Positions 8,731-18,655 of a stretch of 60,723 nucleotides of DNA are shown piece by piece. This stretch comes from Streptomyces sp. ISL-87 (lineage in GTDB: Bacteria; Actinomycetota; Actinomycetes; Streptomycetales; Streptomycetaceae): contig NZ_JAGGOY010000063.1 in assembly GCF_018614095.1 (NCBI RefSeq), positions 115,128 through 175,850 of the forward strand. The letters are read 5' to 3'. Position 1 is the first letter of the stretch. Each line of letters starts with the position of its first letter. The notes beneath the pieces are model-generated. The model did no database searches. It was not told the origin of the DNA and saw nothing but the letters and a program-made list of their open reading frames with translations. The position numbers were made by a program, and so were the translations under genes.

Positions 8731-9438
8731 ATCAGCACCGAGCCCCGCATCAACGACCGGATTCGCGTTCCCGAGGTACGACTCGTCGGTCCCAGCGGCG
8801 AGCAGGTCGGCATCGTGCCGCTTGCGAAGGCGCTTGAGCTCGCGCAGGAATACGACCTCGACCTGGTCGAGGTCGCGGCGTCCGCACGCCCGCCGGTCTG
8901 CAAGCTCATGGACTACGGCAAGTTCAAGTACGAGTCGGCCATGAAGGCCCGTGAGGCGCGCAAGAACCAGGCGCACACGGTCATCAAGGAAATGAAGCTC
9001 CGGCCGAAGATCGACCCGCACGACTATGACACCAAGAAGGGTCACGTCGTTCGGTTCCTCAAGCAGGGCGACAAGGTCAAGATCACGATCATGTTCCGTG
9101 GTCGCGAGCAGTCCCGGCCGGAACTCGGCTACCGACTGCTGCAGCGTCTGGCTTCGGACGTCGAGGACCTCGGGTTCATCGAGTCGAACCCGAAGCAGGA
9201 CGGCCGAAACATGATCATGGTCCTCGGTCCGCACAAGAAGAAGACCGAGGCGATGGCCGAAGCCCGCGAGGCGCAGGCCGCCCGCAAGGCCGAGCGCCAG
9301 GGTGTTGCCGCCACTGACGAGGAGGCTTCTGAAGAGGCCCCCGTCGAGGTGGAGGAAACCGCCAACGAGGCAGCCGCCTCTGCCGAGGTTGCCGAGGATG
9401 CCGAGGCCGCCTCTCACGAGGCTTCCGCCGAGGCCTGA
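8731..9438 (+). CDS. infC: Translation initiation factor IF-3, non-canonical ATC start
   Basis: IF-3 binds the 30S subunit, blocks premature 50S joining and checks initiator tRNA pairing. The sequence gives RINDRIRVPEVRLVGPSGEQVGIVPL at the N-domain and a full C-domain (MKLRPKIDPHDYDTKKGHVVRFLKQGDKVKITIMFRGRE), then an acidic Ala/Glu tail of about 50 residues common in Streptomyces. A GTG at 8707 is in frame, but AGGAGG (8721-8726) lies inside that extension, four bases before ATC 8731. IF-3 genes characteristically use AUU/AUC-type starts that IF-3 itself discriminates against, so ATC is the likely true start and gives autoregulation. It is first gene of infC-rpmI-rplT. Confidence 0.92.
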   Translation: MSTEPRINDRIRVPEVRLVGPSGEQVGIVPLAKALELAQEYDLDLVEVAASARPPVCKLMDYGKFKYESAMKAREARKNQAHTVIKEMKLRPKIDPHDYDTKKGHVVRFLKQGDKVKITIMFRGREQSRPELGYRLLQRLASDVEDLGFIESNPKQDGRNMIMVLGPHKKKTEAMAEAREAQAARKAERQGVAATDEEASEEAPVEVEETANEAAASAEVAEDAEAASHEASAEA

Positions 9439-9543
9439 TCCAGGGACGGCCCGTCCCGGATCACCGACACAACATGACGCTCCCGCACAGCCCGGTCCCG
9501 TACCGGACCGCGGGGGCGCCACCGACGAGGAGATAACGGCGCT

Positions 9544-9738
9544 ATGCCGAAGAACAAGACGCACAGCGGTTCCAAGAAGCGCTTCAAGATCACCGGCTCC
9601 GGCAAGGTGCTCCGTGAGCGCGCCGGCAAGCGCCACCTGCTCGAGCACAAGCCGTCCACGCTGACCCGCCGCCTCACCGGCACCGCGGAGATGGCCCCTG
9701 GCGACGCCAAGAAGATCAAGAAGCTTCTCGGCAAGTGA
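9544..9738 (+). CDS. rpmI: 50S ribosomal protein L35
   Basis: 64-aa basic protein with the diagnostic MPKNKTHSGSKKRFKITGSGKV start and LTRRLTGTA centre; full length for bacterial L35. It is a 23S-rRNA-binding protein of the large subunit. It lies 105 bp after infC and 99 bp before rplT in the conserved operon. ATG 9544 follows GAGGAG at a slightly long distance. A hairpin lies directly downstream. Confidence 0.97.
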   Translation: MPKNKTHSGSKKRFKITGSGKVLRERAGKRHLLEHKPSTLTRRLTGTAEMAPGDAKKIKKLLGK

Positions 9739-9744
9739 CGTTCT

Positions 9745-9765
9745 CCGCTCCCCTGCCGGGAGCGG
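9745..9765 (+). promoter_or_regulatory. Intercistronic hairpin between rpmI and rplT
   Basis: CCGCTCCC (9745-9752) pairs with GGGAGCGG (9758-9765) around a 5-base loop, without a T run. It is more likely an RNA-processing or stability element than a terminator. Confidence 0.55.
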
Positions 9766-9837
9766 ACGTCTAGACCGGGAACCCATCGAATTCGGGCCGT
9801 GTGAAGACACCCACGGCCCCGCTACAAGGAGTAAAAA

Positions 9838-10230
9838 GTGGCACGCGTCAAGCGGGCAGTAAACGCCCACAAGAAGCGCCGGGCGATCCTCGAGGCGGCC
9901 TCCGGCTACCGCGGTCAGCGTTCGCGCCTGTACCGCAAGGCCAAGGAGCAGGTCACCCACTCGCTGGTCTACAACTTCAACGACCGCAAGAAGCGCAAGG
10001 GCGACTTCCGTCAGCTGTGGATCCAGCGCATCAACGCCGCTGCCCGCCAGAACGGCATGACGTACAACCGCCTCATCCAGGGTCTGAAGGCCGCCAACAT
10101 CGAGGTGGACCGCAAGATCCTCGCGGAGCTGGCCGTCAACGACGCCAACGCGTTCGCCGCCCTCGTCGAGGTTGCGCAGAAGGCGCTTCCGGCCGACGTG
10201 AACGCCCCGAAGGCCCCCGCCGCCGCCTAA
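9838..10230 (+). CDS. rplT: 50S ribosomal protein L20
   Basis: 130-aa protein starting with the family signature ARVKRAVNAHKKRRAILEAASGYRGQRSRLYRKAKEQ. L20 binds 23S rRNA, is essential early in 50S assembly and in several bacteria represses its own operon through the leader. GTG 9838 has an AAGGAG site eight bases upstream. The length is normal with a short Ala/Pro tail. It ends the infC-rpmI-rplT operon and a strong terminator follows. Confidence 0.97.
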   Translation: MARVKRAVNAHKKRRAILEAASGYRGQRSRLYRKAKEQVTHSLVYNFNDRKKRKGDFRQLWIQRINAAARQNGMTYNRLIQGLKAANIEVDRKILAELAVNDANAFAALVEVAQKALPADVNAPKAPAAA

Positions 10231-10269
10231 GCACCACGCTTGGCGCAGCGAGCCTTCACTGGCTTCAGC

Positions 10270-10302
10270 CCGGACCCGCAGGCCCTGTGCCTGCGGGTCC
10301 GG
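10270..10302 (+). terminator. Hairpin terminator after rplT
   Basis: A perfect 14-bp stem (10270-10283 with 10289-10302, left arm CCGGACCCGCAGGC) with a 5-base loop and a short T/G-rich tail closes the ribosomal operon. Confidence 0.85.
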
Positions 10303-10364
10303 TGCGTTGTTGATGACCTACCTGTTTCGACCCGCAGTACGTACGGAAGCGAGCGCCGACCGCC

Positions 10365-11228
<864 letters not shown>

Positions 11229-11285
11229 TAATGTGGCGGCCCGGGGGGCCCACTGCGCTACTCGGAGATGTGGGGTACGGGGAAC

Positions 11286-12602
11286 ATGACCGTCGGTACG
11301 AACAGCTCGCCAGCGGCCGCCGAGGCGGCCGGTACCCCGACCCCGGCAGGCCCCGCGCACCCGGCACCGGCCCGGGCCGTCCCCGCGCAGTCGATCCCTG
11401 CGCAGCCGGTGCCCCCGCAGTCCGTGCCGCAGTCCGTGCCGCAGTCGGTGCCCCCGCAGCCGGTCCCCGCGCAGACCGGTGGCCGTGTGTCGCCCGGCTC
11501 CGGGGGCGGGGAGGTGCCCGAGGCCGGGTTCGCCGGGCTCGGGATGGACCCCGACGACCTGCCCGACGGGCTCGTCGTCGCCGACGACACCGGCCGGGTC
11601 ATCTGCTTCAACTCCGCCGCCGCCCGGATCACCGCCCTCGCCCCCGGCGAGGCGCTCGGTGTCGGGATCGACCGGGCACTACCGCTAGAGGATCTCGAAG
11701 GCCGCCGCTGGTGGGCACTCACCGACCCCTACGGCGGCCTGGCCACCCGGCGCGGGCAGCCCGAGCGGAATCTGCTGCTCCCCGGCGGCCGCGAGGTGCT
11801 CGTCTCCGCCCGGTACGTCCGCACGCACCCCACCGGGCCGCTGCGCCGGCTCGTCGTCACCCTGCGGGGCACCGAGGCCCGCCGCCGCACCGAGCGCAGC
11901 CACGCCGAGCTGATCGCCACCGTCGCGCACGAGCTGCGCTCCCCGCTCACCTCCGTCAAGGGCTTCACCGCGACCCTGCTCGCCAAGTGGGAGCGGTTCA
12001 CGGACGACCAGAAGCGGCTGATGCTGGAGACCGTCGACGCCGACGCCAACCGGGTCACCCGGCTGATCGCCGAGCTCCTCGACATCTCCCGGATCGACTC
12101 CGGGCGGCTGGAGGTGCGCCGCCAGCCCGTGGACCTCTCCACCGCCGTGGGCCGCCACGTCCAGGCGCTCACCGCGAACGGGCAGGCACCCGACCGGTTC
12201 CTCGTACGCGTCAGCCGCCCGCTCCCCGATCTGTGGGCCGATCCGGACAAGATCGACCAGATCCTCGGCAACCTTCTCGAAAATGCGGTGCGGCACGGAG
12301 ACGGAACGGTCACCATCGACGTATCGCCGACCACCTTCGCGAACGCCGCGGGGAAGACCGAGAAGGGAACCGCCGTCACCGTGACCGATGAGGGCCCCGG
12401 GATCCCCGAGGAGTCGATGGGCCGCGTCTTCACCCGCTTCTGGCGGGGCAGCAAGCGCGGCGGCACCGGCCTGGGCCTGTACATCGTCAAGGGCATCGTG
12501 GAGGCCCACGGCGGCACCATCACGGTCGGCCGCGGCCCCGGCGGCGGCGCCGAGTTCCGATTTATCCTGCCCGTCGCCGCCCCGGCCTACCTCACGCAGT
12601 AG
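11286..12602 (+). CDS. Orphan sensor histidine kinase (PAS, HisKA, HATPase)
   Basis: 438-aa soluble kinase. Residues about 5-75 are a low-complexity Ala/Pro/Gln tail with PQSV-type repeats. Then comes a PAS-like domain (DLPDGLVVADDTGRVICFNSAAARITAL), an H-box HELRSPLTSVKGF (His near residue 215), and the N, G1 and G2 boxes (NLLENAVRHGDG, DEGPGIPEE, GGTGLGLYIV). No transmembrane helix is seen. It should autophosphorylate and pass phosphate to a response regulator, but no regulator gene is nearby. Start ATG 11286 is preferred to ATG 11268 because of the GGGGA upstream; both are possible. Confidence 0.88.
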   Translation: MTVGTNSSPAAAEAAGTPTPAGPAHPAPARAVPAQSIPAQPVPPQSVPQSVPQSVPPQPVPAQTGGRVSPGSGGGEVPEAGFAGLGMDPDDLPDGLVVADDTGRVICFNSAAARITALAPGEALGVGIDRALPLEDLEGRRWWALTDPYGGLATRRGQPERNLLLPGGREVLVSARYVRTHPTGPLRRLVVTLRGTEARRRTERSHAELIATVAHELRSPLTSVKGFTATLLAKWERFTDDQKRLMLETVDADANRVTRLIAELLDISRIDSGRLEVRRQPVDLSTAVGRHVQALTANGQAPDRFLVRVSRPLPDLWADPDKIDQILGNLLENAVRHGDGTVTIDVSPTTFANAAGKTEKGTAVTVTDEGPGIPEESMGRVFTRFWRGSKRGGTGLGLYIVKGIVEAHGGTITVGRGPGGGAEFRFILPVAAPAYLTQ

Positions 12603-12750
12603 CCCTGCGGAGCGTCTCGCCAGGCGGCCCACGGGCTCCTTCCACCCCCCGCGGCCTTTAGACTCGTCCTTTGGCACCTTTGTGTCCTTGTCCGATCAGG
12701 TCGATCGAGTCGTCGGGGACCACCAGCCAGCCATCGGAGTACGGGAAGAG

Positions 12751-13878
12751 ATGTCGGCACCGAACAAGTCGTACGACCCTGTCGAGGTCGAGGCACTGAA
12801 ACCGGAAGAGATCGAGCGCATGCGGGACGAGGCGCTCGCCGCCTTCGCGTCCGCCGGCGACCTCGACGAGCTTCGCGAGGCGAAGACCGCGCACATGGGC
12901 GACCGCTCGCCCCTGGCGCTCGCCAACCGTGAGATCGGCGCCCTGCCGCCCCAGGCCAAGGCCGAGGCCGGCAAGCGCGTCGGACAGGCCCGCGGCGCCG
13001 TGAACAAGGCCTTCGGGGCCCGCACCGTCGAGCTCGAGGCCGAGCGCGACGAGCGGGTGCTGGTCGAGGAGGCCGTGGACGTCACGCTGCCTTACGACCG
13101 CGTCCCGGCCGGCGCCCGGCACCCCCTGACCACGCTGATGGACCGCATCGCGGACATCTTCACGGGCATGGGGTACGAGGTCGCGGAGGGCCCCGAGGTC
13201 GAGGCGGAGTGGTTCAACTTCGACGCCCTCAACTTCACGCCCGACCACCCGGCACGCCAGATGCAGGACACCTTCTTCGTCCGGGGGCCGGAAGGCACCG
13301 AGGGCGACGAGTCCGGCGTCGTGCTGCGCACCCACACCTCCCCGGTGCAGGCGCGCTCGCTGCTGGAGCGCAAGCCCCCCGTCTACATCGTCTGCCCGGG
13401 CCGCGTGTACCGCACGGACGAGCTCGACGCGACGCACACCCCGGTCTTCCACCAGGTCGAGCTGCTCGCCGTGGACGAGGGCCTGACCATGGCCGACCTC
13501 AGGGGCACCATCGACCACATGGTCAAGGAGCTCTTCGGCGAGGCCACCACCACGCGCCTGCGCCCGCACTTCTTCCCGTTCACCGAGCCGTCCGCCGAGA
13601 TGGACATGCAGTGCTACGTGTGCCGCGGCGAGTCGGTGGGCAACCCCGACCGCCCGTGCCGTACCTGCTCCAGCGAGGGCTGGATCGAGCTGGGCGGCTG
13701 CGGGATGGTCAACCCCAAGGTGCTCATCGCCTGCGGTGTGGACCCCGAGAAGTACAGCGGGTTCGCCTTCGGGTTCGGTATCGAGCGGATGCTGATGTTC
13801 CGCCACAACGTCGAAGACATGCGAGACATGGTCGAGGGTGACGTTCGTTTCACCCGGCCGTTCGGGATGGAGATCTGA
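12751..13878 (+). CDS. pheS: Phenylalanyl-tRNA synthetase alpha subunit
   Basis: 375-aa catalytic subunit of the alpha2-beta2 PheRS, a class II synthetase charging tRNA-Phe. An N-terminal coiled-coil that binds tRNA (residues 1-90) precedes the class II core: HPLTTLMDRIADIFTGMGYEVAEGPEVE (motif 1), RTHTSPVQAR, GRVYRTDELDATHTPVFHQVE (motif 2) and FGFGIERMLMFRH (motif 3). The start ATG 12751 has GGGAAGAG directly upstream. The stop overlaps the pheT start by one base, so translation is coupled. The 148-bp upstream gap shows no T-box. Confidence 0.96.
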   Translation: MSAPNKSYDPVEVEALKPEEIERMRDEALAAFASAGDLDELREAKTAHMGDRSPLALANREIGALPPQAKAEAGKRVGQARGAVNKAFGARTVELEAERDERVLVEEAVDVTLPYDRVPAGARHPLTTLMDRIADIFTGMGYEVAEGPEVEAEWFNFDALNFTPDHPARQMQDTFFVRGPEGTEGDESGVVLRTHTSPVQARSLLERKPPVYIVCPGRVYRTDELDATHTPVFHQVELLAVDEGLTMADLRGTIDHMVKELFGEATTTRLRPHFFPFTEPSAEMDMQCYVCRGESVGNPDRPCRTCSSEGWIELGGCGMVNPKVLIACGVDPEKYSGFAFGFGIERMLMFRHNVEDMRDMVEGDVRFTRPFGMEI

Positions 13879-16406
13879 TGCGGGTCCCGCTTTCTTGGCT
13901 GCGGGAGTACGTCGACCTGCCTGCGGGCGAGACCGGTCGTGACGTGGCGGCCAAGCTCGTCGACGCCGGCCTCGAGGTCGAGACCGTCGAGCAGCTCGGC
14001 GCCGGGCTCAAGGGCCCCCTCGTCGTCGGCCGGGTGCTGACCATCGAGGAGCTCGAGGGCTTCCGCAAGCCGATCCGTTTCTGCACGGTCGACGTCGGCC
14101 AGGCCAACGGCACCGGCGAGCCGCAGGAGATCGTCTGCGGCGCCCGGAACTTCGTCGTCGGCGACAAGGTCGTCGTGGTCCTCCCCGGCGCGGTGCTGCC
14201 CGGCGACTTCGCGATCGCCTCGCGCAAGACGTACGGCCGTACCTCGCACGGCATGATCTGCTCCGGCGAAGAGCTGGGCATGGGCGACGACGGCACGCAC
14301 GGCATCATCGTGCTGCCGCACGAGCACGAGGTCGGCACCGACGCGATCGAGCTGCTCCAGCTCGTCGACGAGGTCCTCGACATCGACATCACCCCGGACC
14401 GCGGCTACTGCATGTCCCTGCGCGGTGTGGCCCGTGAGACGGCCACCGCGTACGGTCTGCCGCTGCGCGATCCGGCGCTGCTCGACGTGCCCGCGCCGAA
14501 CTCGTACGGCTACCTCGTCAAGGTCGATGACCCGGCCGGCTGCGACCGCTTCACCGCGCGCACCGTGACGGGTCTGGACCCCGAGGCGCGCTCCCCGATC
14601 TGGCTCACGCGCCGCCTGCAGAAGGCGGGCATGCGCCCGGTCTCGCTCGCCGTCGACGTCACCAACTACGTGATGCTCGAACTGGGCCAGCCGCTGCACG
14701 CCTACGACCGTTCCCGTCTGGACGGTGCCATCGGCGTCCGGCGCGCGGAGCAGGGCGAGAAGTTCACCACCCTCGACGGGGTCAAGCGCACGCTCGACGC
14801 CGAGGACCTGGTGATCACCGACAACAGGGGCCCGATCGGACTCGCCGGTGTCATGGGCGGCGCCAACACCGAGATCGCCGACTCGGTGATGGACCCGGAG
14901 ACGGGCGCCGTCACCGGGACCACCGACGTGGTCATCGAGGCCGCGCACTTCGACCCCGTGTCGATCTCGCGCACCGCCCGGCGCCTGAAGCTCTCCTCCG
15001 AGTCCTCCAAGCGCTTCGAGCGGGGCGTCGACCCGCAGGCCGCCTCCGCGGCCGCCCAGCGGACCGTCGACCTGCTCGTCCTGCTCGCGGGCGGCACCGC
15101 CGAGGCCGGCGTCACCGAGCTCATCGCCCCGGGCGCCCCGCGCACCGTCGCGATGAGCGCGGACCACCCCGACCGGGTCGCGGGCATGGACTACGGCCGC
15201 GAGACCGTCGTCCGCCGCCTCCAGGAGATCGGCTGCGACGTCTACGGCCAGGACGAGCTCGTCGTCACCGTGCCGTCGTGGCGTCCCGACCTCGCCGAGC
15301 CGAACGACCTCGCCGAGGAAGTCATCCGGCTGGAGGGCTACGGGAACCTCCCGTCGACCCTCCCGCAGGTGCCCTCCGGCCGCGGTCTGACCGCCCGGCA
15401 GCAGCTGCACCGCCGGGTCGGCCGCGCGCTGGCCGGCGCGGGCTACGTCGAGGCGCTCAGCTACCCGTTCATCGGCGAGGGCGTGTTCGACCAGCTCCAG
15501 CTGCCCGCGCACGACGCCTCCCGCCAGGTCGTCAAGCTGGTCAACCCGATCTCCGACGAGGAGCCGGCGCTGCGCACCACGCTGCTGCCGGGTCTGCTGG
15601 GCGCGCTGCGCCGCAACGACAGCCGGGGCAGCCACGACCTCGCGCTGTTCGAGACCGGTTCGGTCTTCCGGGCCGCCGCGAAGCCGGGTGTCGCCGTACG
15701 GCTGCCCGTCGACCGGCGTCCCACGGACGAGGAGATCGCCACCCTGGACGCGGCCCTGCCCGCGCAGCCGCGGTACGCCGCGGTCGTGCTGGCCGGTGGG
15801 CGCGAGCAGGCCGGCTGGTGGGGCAAGGGCCGTCCGGCCGACTGGGCGGACGCCGTCCAGGCCGCGCGCTCGCTGGCCGTCGAGGCCGGCGTCGAACTCG
15901 TCGTGCGCCAGGGCCAGTACGGCCCGTGGCACCCGGGCCGGTGCGCCGAGCTGCTCGTCACCCTGGACGGGGTGGAGACGGTCATCGGTCACGCCGGTGA
16001 GCTGCACCCGCGCGTCGTCAAGTCGATGGGCCTGCCGGCCCGTACCAGCGCGATGGAGCTCGACCTCGACCGCCTCGCGGCGGCCGGTGGCGAGGCCGTC
16101 CAGGCGCCCCGGATCTCCACCTTCCCGGTGGCGACCCAGGACGTCGCGCTGATCGTGGACGCGTCGGTTCCGGCCGCTGCGGTCGAGGCCGCGCTGCGCA
16201 AGGGGGCGGGCGAACTGCTCGAATCCCTGCGGCTGTTCGACGTGTTCACCGGTGAGCAGGTGGGCGAGGGCAAGAAGTCCCTCGCGTACGCGCTGCGCTT
16301 CCGCGCGGCCGACCGCACGCTGACGGCCGAGGAGTCCACGGCGGCGCGTGACGCGGCGGTGGCCCTGGCCGGCGAGCGTACGGGAGCGGTGCTGCGCGGC
16401 GCGTAG
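13878..16406 (+). CDS. pheT: Phenylalanyl-tRNA synthetase beta subunit
   Basis: 842-aa subunit, normal bacterial length. Visible domains: B1 start MRVPLSWLREYVDLP, an EMAP-like tRNA-binding B2 domain (about residues 40-150), the B3/B4 editing domain that hydrolyses mischarged Tyr-tRNA (HAYDRSRLDGAIGVRRA, LAGVMGG), a B5 segment, a catalytic-like core and the C-terminal anticodon-binding FDX-ACB domain (STFPVATQDVALIVD to SLAYALRFRAADRTLTAEE). Coupled to pheS by the overlap TGATG. A terminator follows 40 bp after the stop. Confidence 0.96.
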   Translation: MRVPLSWLREYVDLPAGETGRDVAAKLVDAGLEVETVEQLGAGLKGPLVVGRVLTIEELEGFRKPIRFCTVDVGQANGTGEPQEIVCGARNFVVGDKVVVVLPGAVLPGDFAIASRKTYGRTSHGMICSGEELGMGDDGTHGIIVLPHEHEVGTDAIELLQLVDEVLDIDITPDRGYCMSLRGVARETATAYGLPLRDPALLDVPAPNSYGYLVKVDDPAGCDRFTARTVTGLDPEARSPIWLTRRLQKAGMRPVSLAVDVTNYVMLELGQPLHAYDRSRLDGAIGVRRAEQGEKFTTLDGVKRTLDAEDLVITDNRGPIGLAGVMGGANTEIADSVMDPETGAVTGTTDVVIEAAHFDPVSISRTARRLKLSSESSKRFERGVDPQAASAAAQRTVDLLVLLAGGTAEAGVTELIAPGAPRTVAMSADHPDRVAGMDYGRETVVRRLQEIGCDVYGQDELVVTVPSWRPDLAEPNDLAEEVIRLEGYGNLPSTLPQVPSGRGLTARQQLHRRVGRALAGAGYVEALSYPFIGEGVFDQLQLPAHDASRQVVKLVNPISDEEPALRTTLLPGLLGALRRNDSRGSHDLALFETGSVFRAAAKPGVAVRLPVDRRPTDEEIATLDAALPAQPRYAAVVLAGGREQAGWWGKGRPADWADAVQAARSLAVEAGVELVVRQGQYGPWHPGRCAELLVTLDGVETVIGHAGELHPRVVKSMGLPARTSAMELDLDRLAAAGGEAVQAPRISTFPVATQDVALIVDASVPAAAVEAALRKGAGELLESLRLFDVFTGEQVGEGKKSLAYALRFRAADRTLTAEESTAARDAAVALAGERTGAVLRGA

Positions 16407-16447
16407 TGCTCTGCCGTAGCGCCCTGCCAGGGCTCTGAGGTGCTGCT

Positions 16448-16481
16448 GAGGGGCGTGTCCGGGTCACCGGACGCGCCCCTC
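16448..16481 (+). terminator. Hairpin terminator after pheST
   Basis: GAGGGGCGTGTCCGG (16448-16462) pairs with CCGGACGCGCCCCTC (16467-16481), with a single G-T pair and a 4-base loop. Confidence 0.85.
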
Positions 16482-16604
16482 ACTCATTTGGGTGAGAACC
16501 CCGGTGACCCGTGTCCGGTGCACTGATTTGAGGCGCGGGTCCGGGCAGAGCCCGGTTTCGGGAAGGGGTGGGGAGGAGACGGCTCCGCGCAGCGGCACAC
16601 GCAC

Positions 16605-16910
16605 GTGCAACCACTCGACGGCGGCGAGACGTTGCCCCCGCTCGGGGTGATCCCCGTACCCGAGGCGCCGGTACCGCAGGACTGCGGTCCACTCCACCCC
16701 GGCGACGTACTCGTGCTGCACACCGACGGGGCGGAGGACGCCCGGGACCCGGCCGGGCGTTTCTTCGACCTGCGCGGCGTCCTCGCGGAGGCGGGCGCCG
16801 GCACGCTCGTGCGGCTGGTGGCGGGCGTGCACGCCGCGCTGCTGCGCCACACCAGCGGGCGACTCGCCGACGATGCCGCCCTGCTGGTGCTCCGCAACGA
16901 CCGGTCGTGA
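16605..16910 (+). pseudogene. C-terminal remnant of a SpoIIE/PP2C-type phosphatase
   Basis: About 100 codons match only the end of Streptomyces SpoIIE-type serine phosphatases: PPLGVIP, HPGDVLVLHTDGAEDARDPAGRFFDL (late PP2C motif with the metal-binding Asp of TDG) and DDAALLVLR. The domain needs roughly 200 residues, and no start with a ribosome site or N-terminal half exists before it; GTG 16605 has none. I read it as a decayed 5'-truncated gene. Confidence 0.7.
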
Positions 16911-17006
16911 CCACGCGCACCGGGCCCGGTGGATGGGCCCGGCGCGCGTCCGGCCTGGCCCCCTGCCGGGGCCCGGCGACCAACCGGGCGCCGGCGGGAA
17001 CCGAGG

Positions 17007-17060
17007 CGCGCCGCCCGCCCTGCCATGGAGTGTCGGGCAGACAGCAGAACGGGCGGCGCG
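17007..17060. terminator. Long hairpin, possible terminator
   Basis: CGCGCCGCCCG (17007-17017) pairs perfectly with CGGGCGGCGCG (17050-17060), with an inner CTGCC/GGCAG helix. It lies in the 354-bp gap between the phosphatase remnant and the TPR regulator; it could terminate leftover transcription or be a structured RNA. Confidence 0.5.
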
Positions 17061-17187
17061 GTGACGGGTCGTCGCACTGTACGAGGGGGAGCCGACGACC
17101 CGGGCTACCTCTTGGCGAGGCTCTTAAGTGAAGCGCCCCGGGCCACTCCTCCGGCAGGGTGCGTATCGCATTTATGCGCGTACTCAC

Positions 17188-17204
17188 TTCACACCCTGTG
17201 TGAA
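17188..17204. promoter_or_regulatory. 17-bp perfect palindrome upstream of TPR regulator
   Basis: TTCACACCCTGTGTGAA has 7-bp arms around CCT and lies 60 bp before the regulator start. TGCGTATCGCA, a second small palindrome, precedes it at 17160-17170. Operator-like; the bound protein is unknown. Confidence 0.55.
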
Positions 17205-17264
17205 TCGGGGGCAGTGCACCGGCCCAGCCACTAGCCTGAGTTCGACGAGCCCTTGGAGGGGCAC

Positions 17265-18602
17265 ATGCAGCCCAACGCCCTGCTAGACGCCCTCCTCGTC
17301 GAGGCGGGAATGTCCCACGCCGGACTCGCCGCGCATGTCAACCAGGCGGGCCGGACCCGCGGACTCGCGCTGCGCTACGAACACACCGCGGTCTCCCGCT
17401 GGTTGAAGGGGCAGCGGCCGCGGGGCCAGGTTCCCGACCTGATCTGCGAGGTGCTCGGCGGCCGACTGAGGCGCCCGGTGTCGCTGGACGACGTAGGGCT
17501 CGGGGTGCCCGGCCAGGCGGACCTGCACGCCACCCCGCTCAGCGGCTTCGTCGACCGCGCGGCCGCGCTGTGGCGGTCCGACGAGCAGGGGCGGACCCAG
17601 CTCCTGTCCGCCGCGGCGGTCACCGGAACCCCCGCCGTGATCCCGGTATGGGAGTGGGAGAACCCGCCCGAGGACGCCGACGTGTCCCGTGAGGGCCCGA
17701 CGAGGACCGGCCCCGAGCACATCGAGATCCTGCGGGCCGCCCGCGCGCACTACGAGCTGATGTACCGGCGGGCCGGCGGGATGGCCACCCGGGACCGGAT
17801 CGTCCGCTTCCTCGGCAACGAGACCGCGCCCATGCTGCGCGGAAGCTACCCCGACGGCCTCGGCCGCCAACTGCACCGGGCCACCGGGTCCCTCGTGGCG
17901 GTGGCCGGCATCTGCGCCTACGACTCGGACGCCCACGGGCTCGCCCAGCGCTATTTCCACCAGGCGCTCCGGCTGGCCAAGGCGAGCGGCGACCGGGGAC
18001 TGGGGGCGTACGTCATCGCGCTGCTGGTCAACCAGTGCCTGCATCTGCGGGACCACCGGCAGGCCGTCGCCTTCGCCGAGGCCGCCCTGCGCGCCGCGGG
18101 CCGCCACACCACCCCGGCGCTGGCCGCGGACCTGTACGCGATGCAGGCCAAGGCGTACGCCCAACTCGGCGACACCCGCGCCGCGTTGGAGTGCATCCGG
18201 CATGCCGAGGCGGCCGCCGAGCGGATCAGGCCGGGCGCGGAGCCCGACGAGACCGGCTACGTACAGCCCGGGCTGGTCAACGTACAGGTGGCCGAGGCGC
18301 TGCTCAGCCTCGGGGATCTCAATGCCGCGCACGAGCAGGCGGTGGCCGCCGTGGGCACCCCGGCGCACGACCGCGGCCGCGTCCACCGGCTGGCGATGCT
18401 GTGTGAGATCCAGCTGCGCCAGGGTGAGGCGGACCGGGCGGTGGCGGCCGCGGCCGAAATGGCCGAGCGGGCCAAGGGGATGGAGTCGCTCCGGCTGCGG
18501 GACCGGCTGCGGGCGGTCCGCGAACAGCTGCTGACCAGCGGTTGTGCCGGCGCGGAGGAGACCGCGCAGCTGATCGACGGGGCTTTGCGCGTTCCCCTGT
18601 GA
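17265..18602 (+). CDS. TPR-containing transcriptional regulator-like protein
   Basis: 445-aa protein conserved in Streptomyces. An N-terminal helical region (ALLDALLVEAGMSHAGLAAHVNQAGRTRGLALRYEHTAVSRWLKGQRP, residues about 5-55) resembles an XRE-type helix-turn-helix. The C-terminal 250 residues are TPR-like helical repeats (QRYFHQALRLAKASGDRGLGAYV, LYAMQAKAYAQLGDTRAALECI, VAEALLSLGDLNAAHEQA). The architecture resembles developmental or antibiotic regulators of the NsdA kind, but I cannot assign a specific role. ATG 17265 follows GGAGGGG. A 17-bp palindrome upstream suggests its promoter is regulated. Confidence 0.75.
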   Translation: MQPNALLDALLVEAGMSHAGLAAHVNQAGRTRGLALRYEHTAVSRWLKGQRPRGQVPDLICEVLGGRLRRPVSLDDVGLGVPGQADLHATPLSGFVDRAAALWRSDEQGRTQLLSAAAVTGTPAVIPVWEWENPPEDADVSREGPTRTGPEHIEILRAARAHYELMYRRAGGMATRDRIVRFLGNETAPMLRGSYPDGLGRQLHRATGSLVAVAGICAYDSDAHGLAQRYFHQALRLAKASGDRGLGAYVIALLVNQCLHLRDHRQAVAFAEAALRAAGRHTTPALAADLYAMQAKAYAQLGDTRAALECIRHAEAAAERIRPGAEPDETGYVQPGLVNVQVAEALLSLGDLNAAHEQAVAAVGTPAHDRGRVHRLAMLCEIQLRQGEADRAVAAAAEMAERAKGMESLRLRDRLRAVREQLLTSGCAGAEETAQLIDGALRVPL

Positions 18603-18655
18603 CGGACCGAACTGCTGCCATGTTGCCACCTACAGATACGGAAGGTGGCAAAACC

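Noticed and set aside
12603..12750. T-box riboswitch before pheS
   Set aside because: No T-box consensus, specifier stem or terminator is visible in the 148-bp gap.
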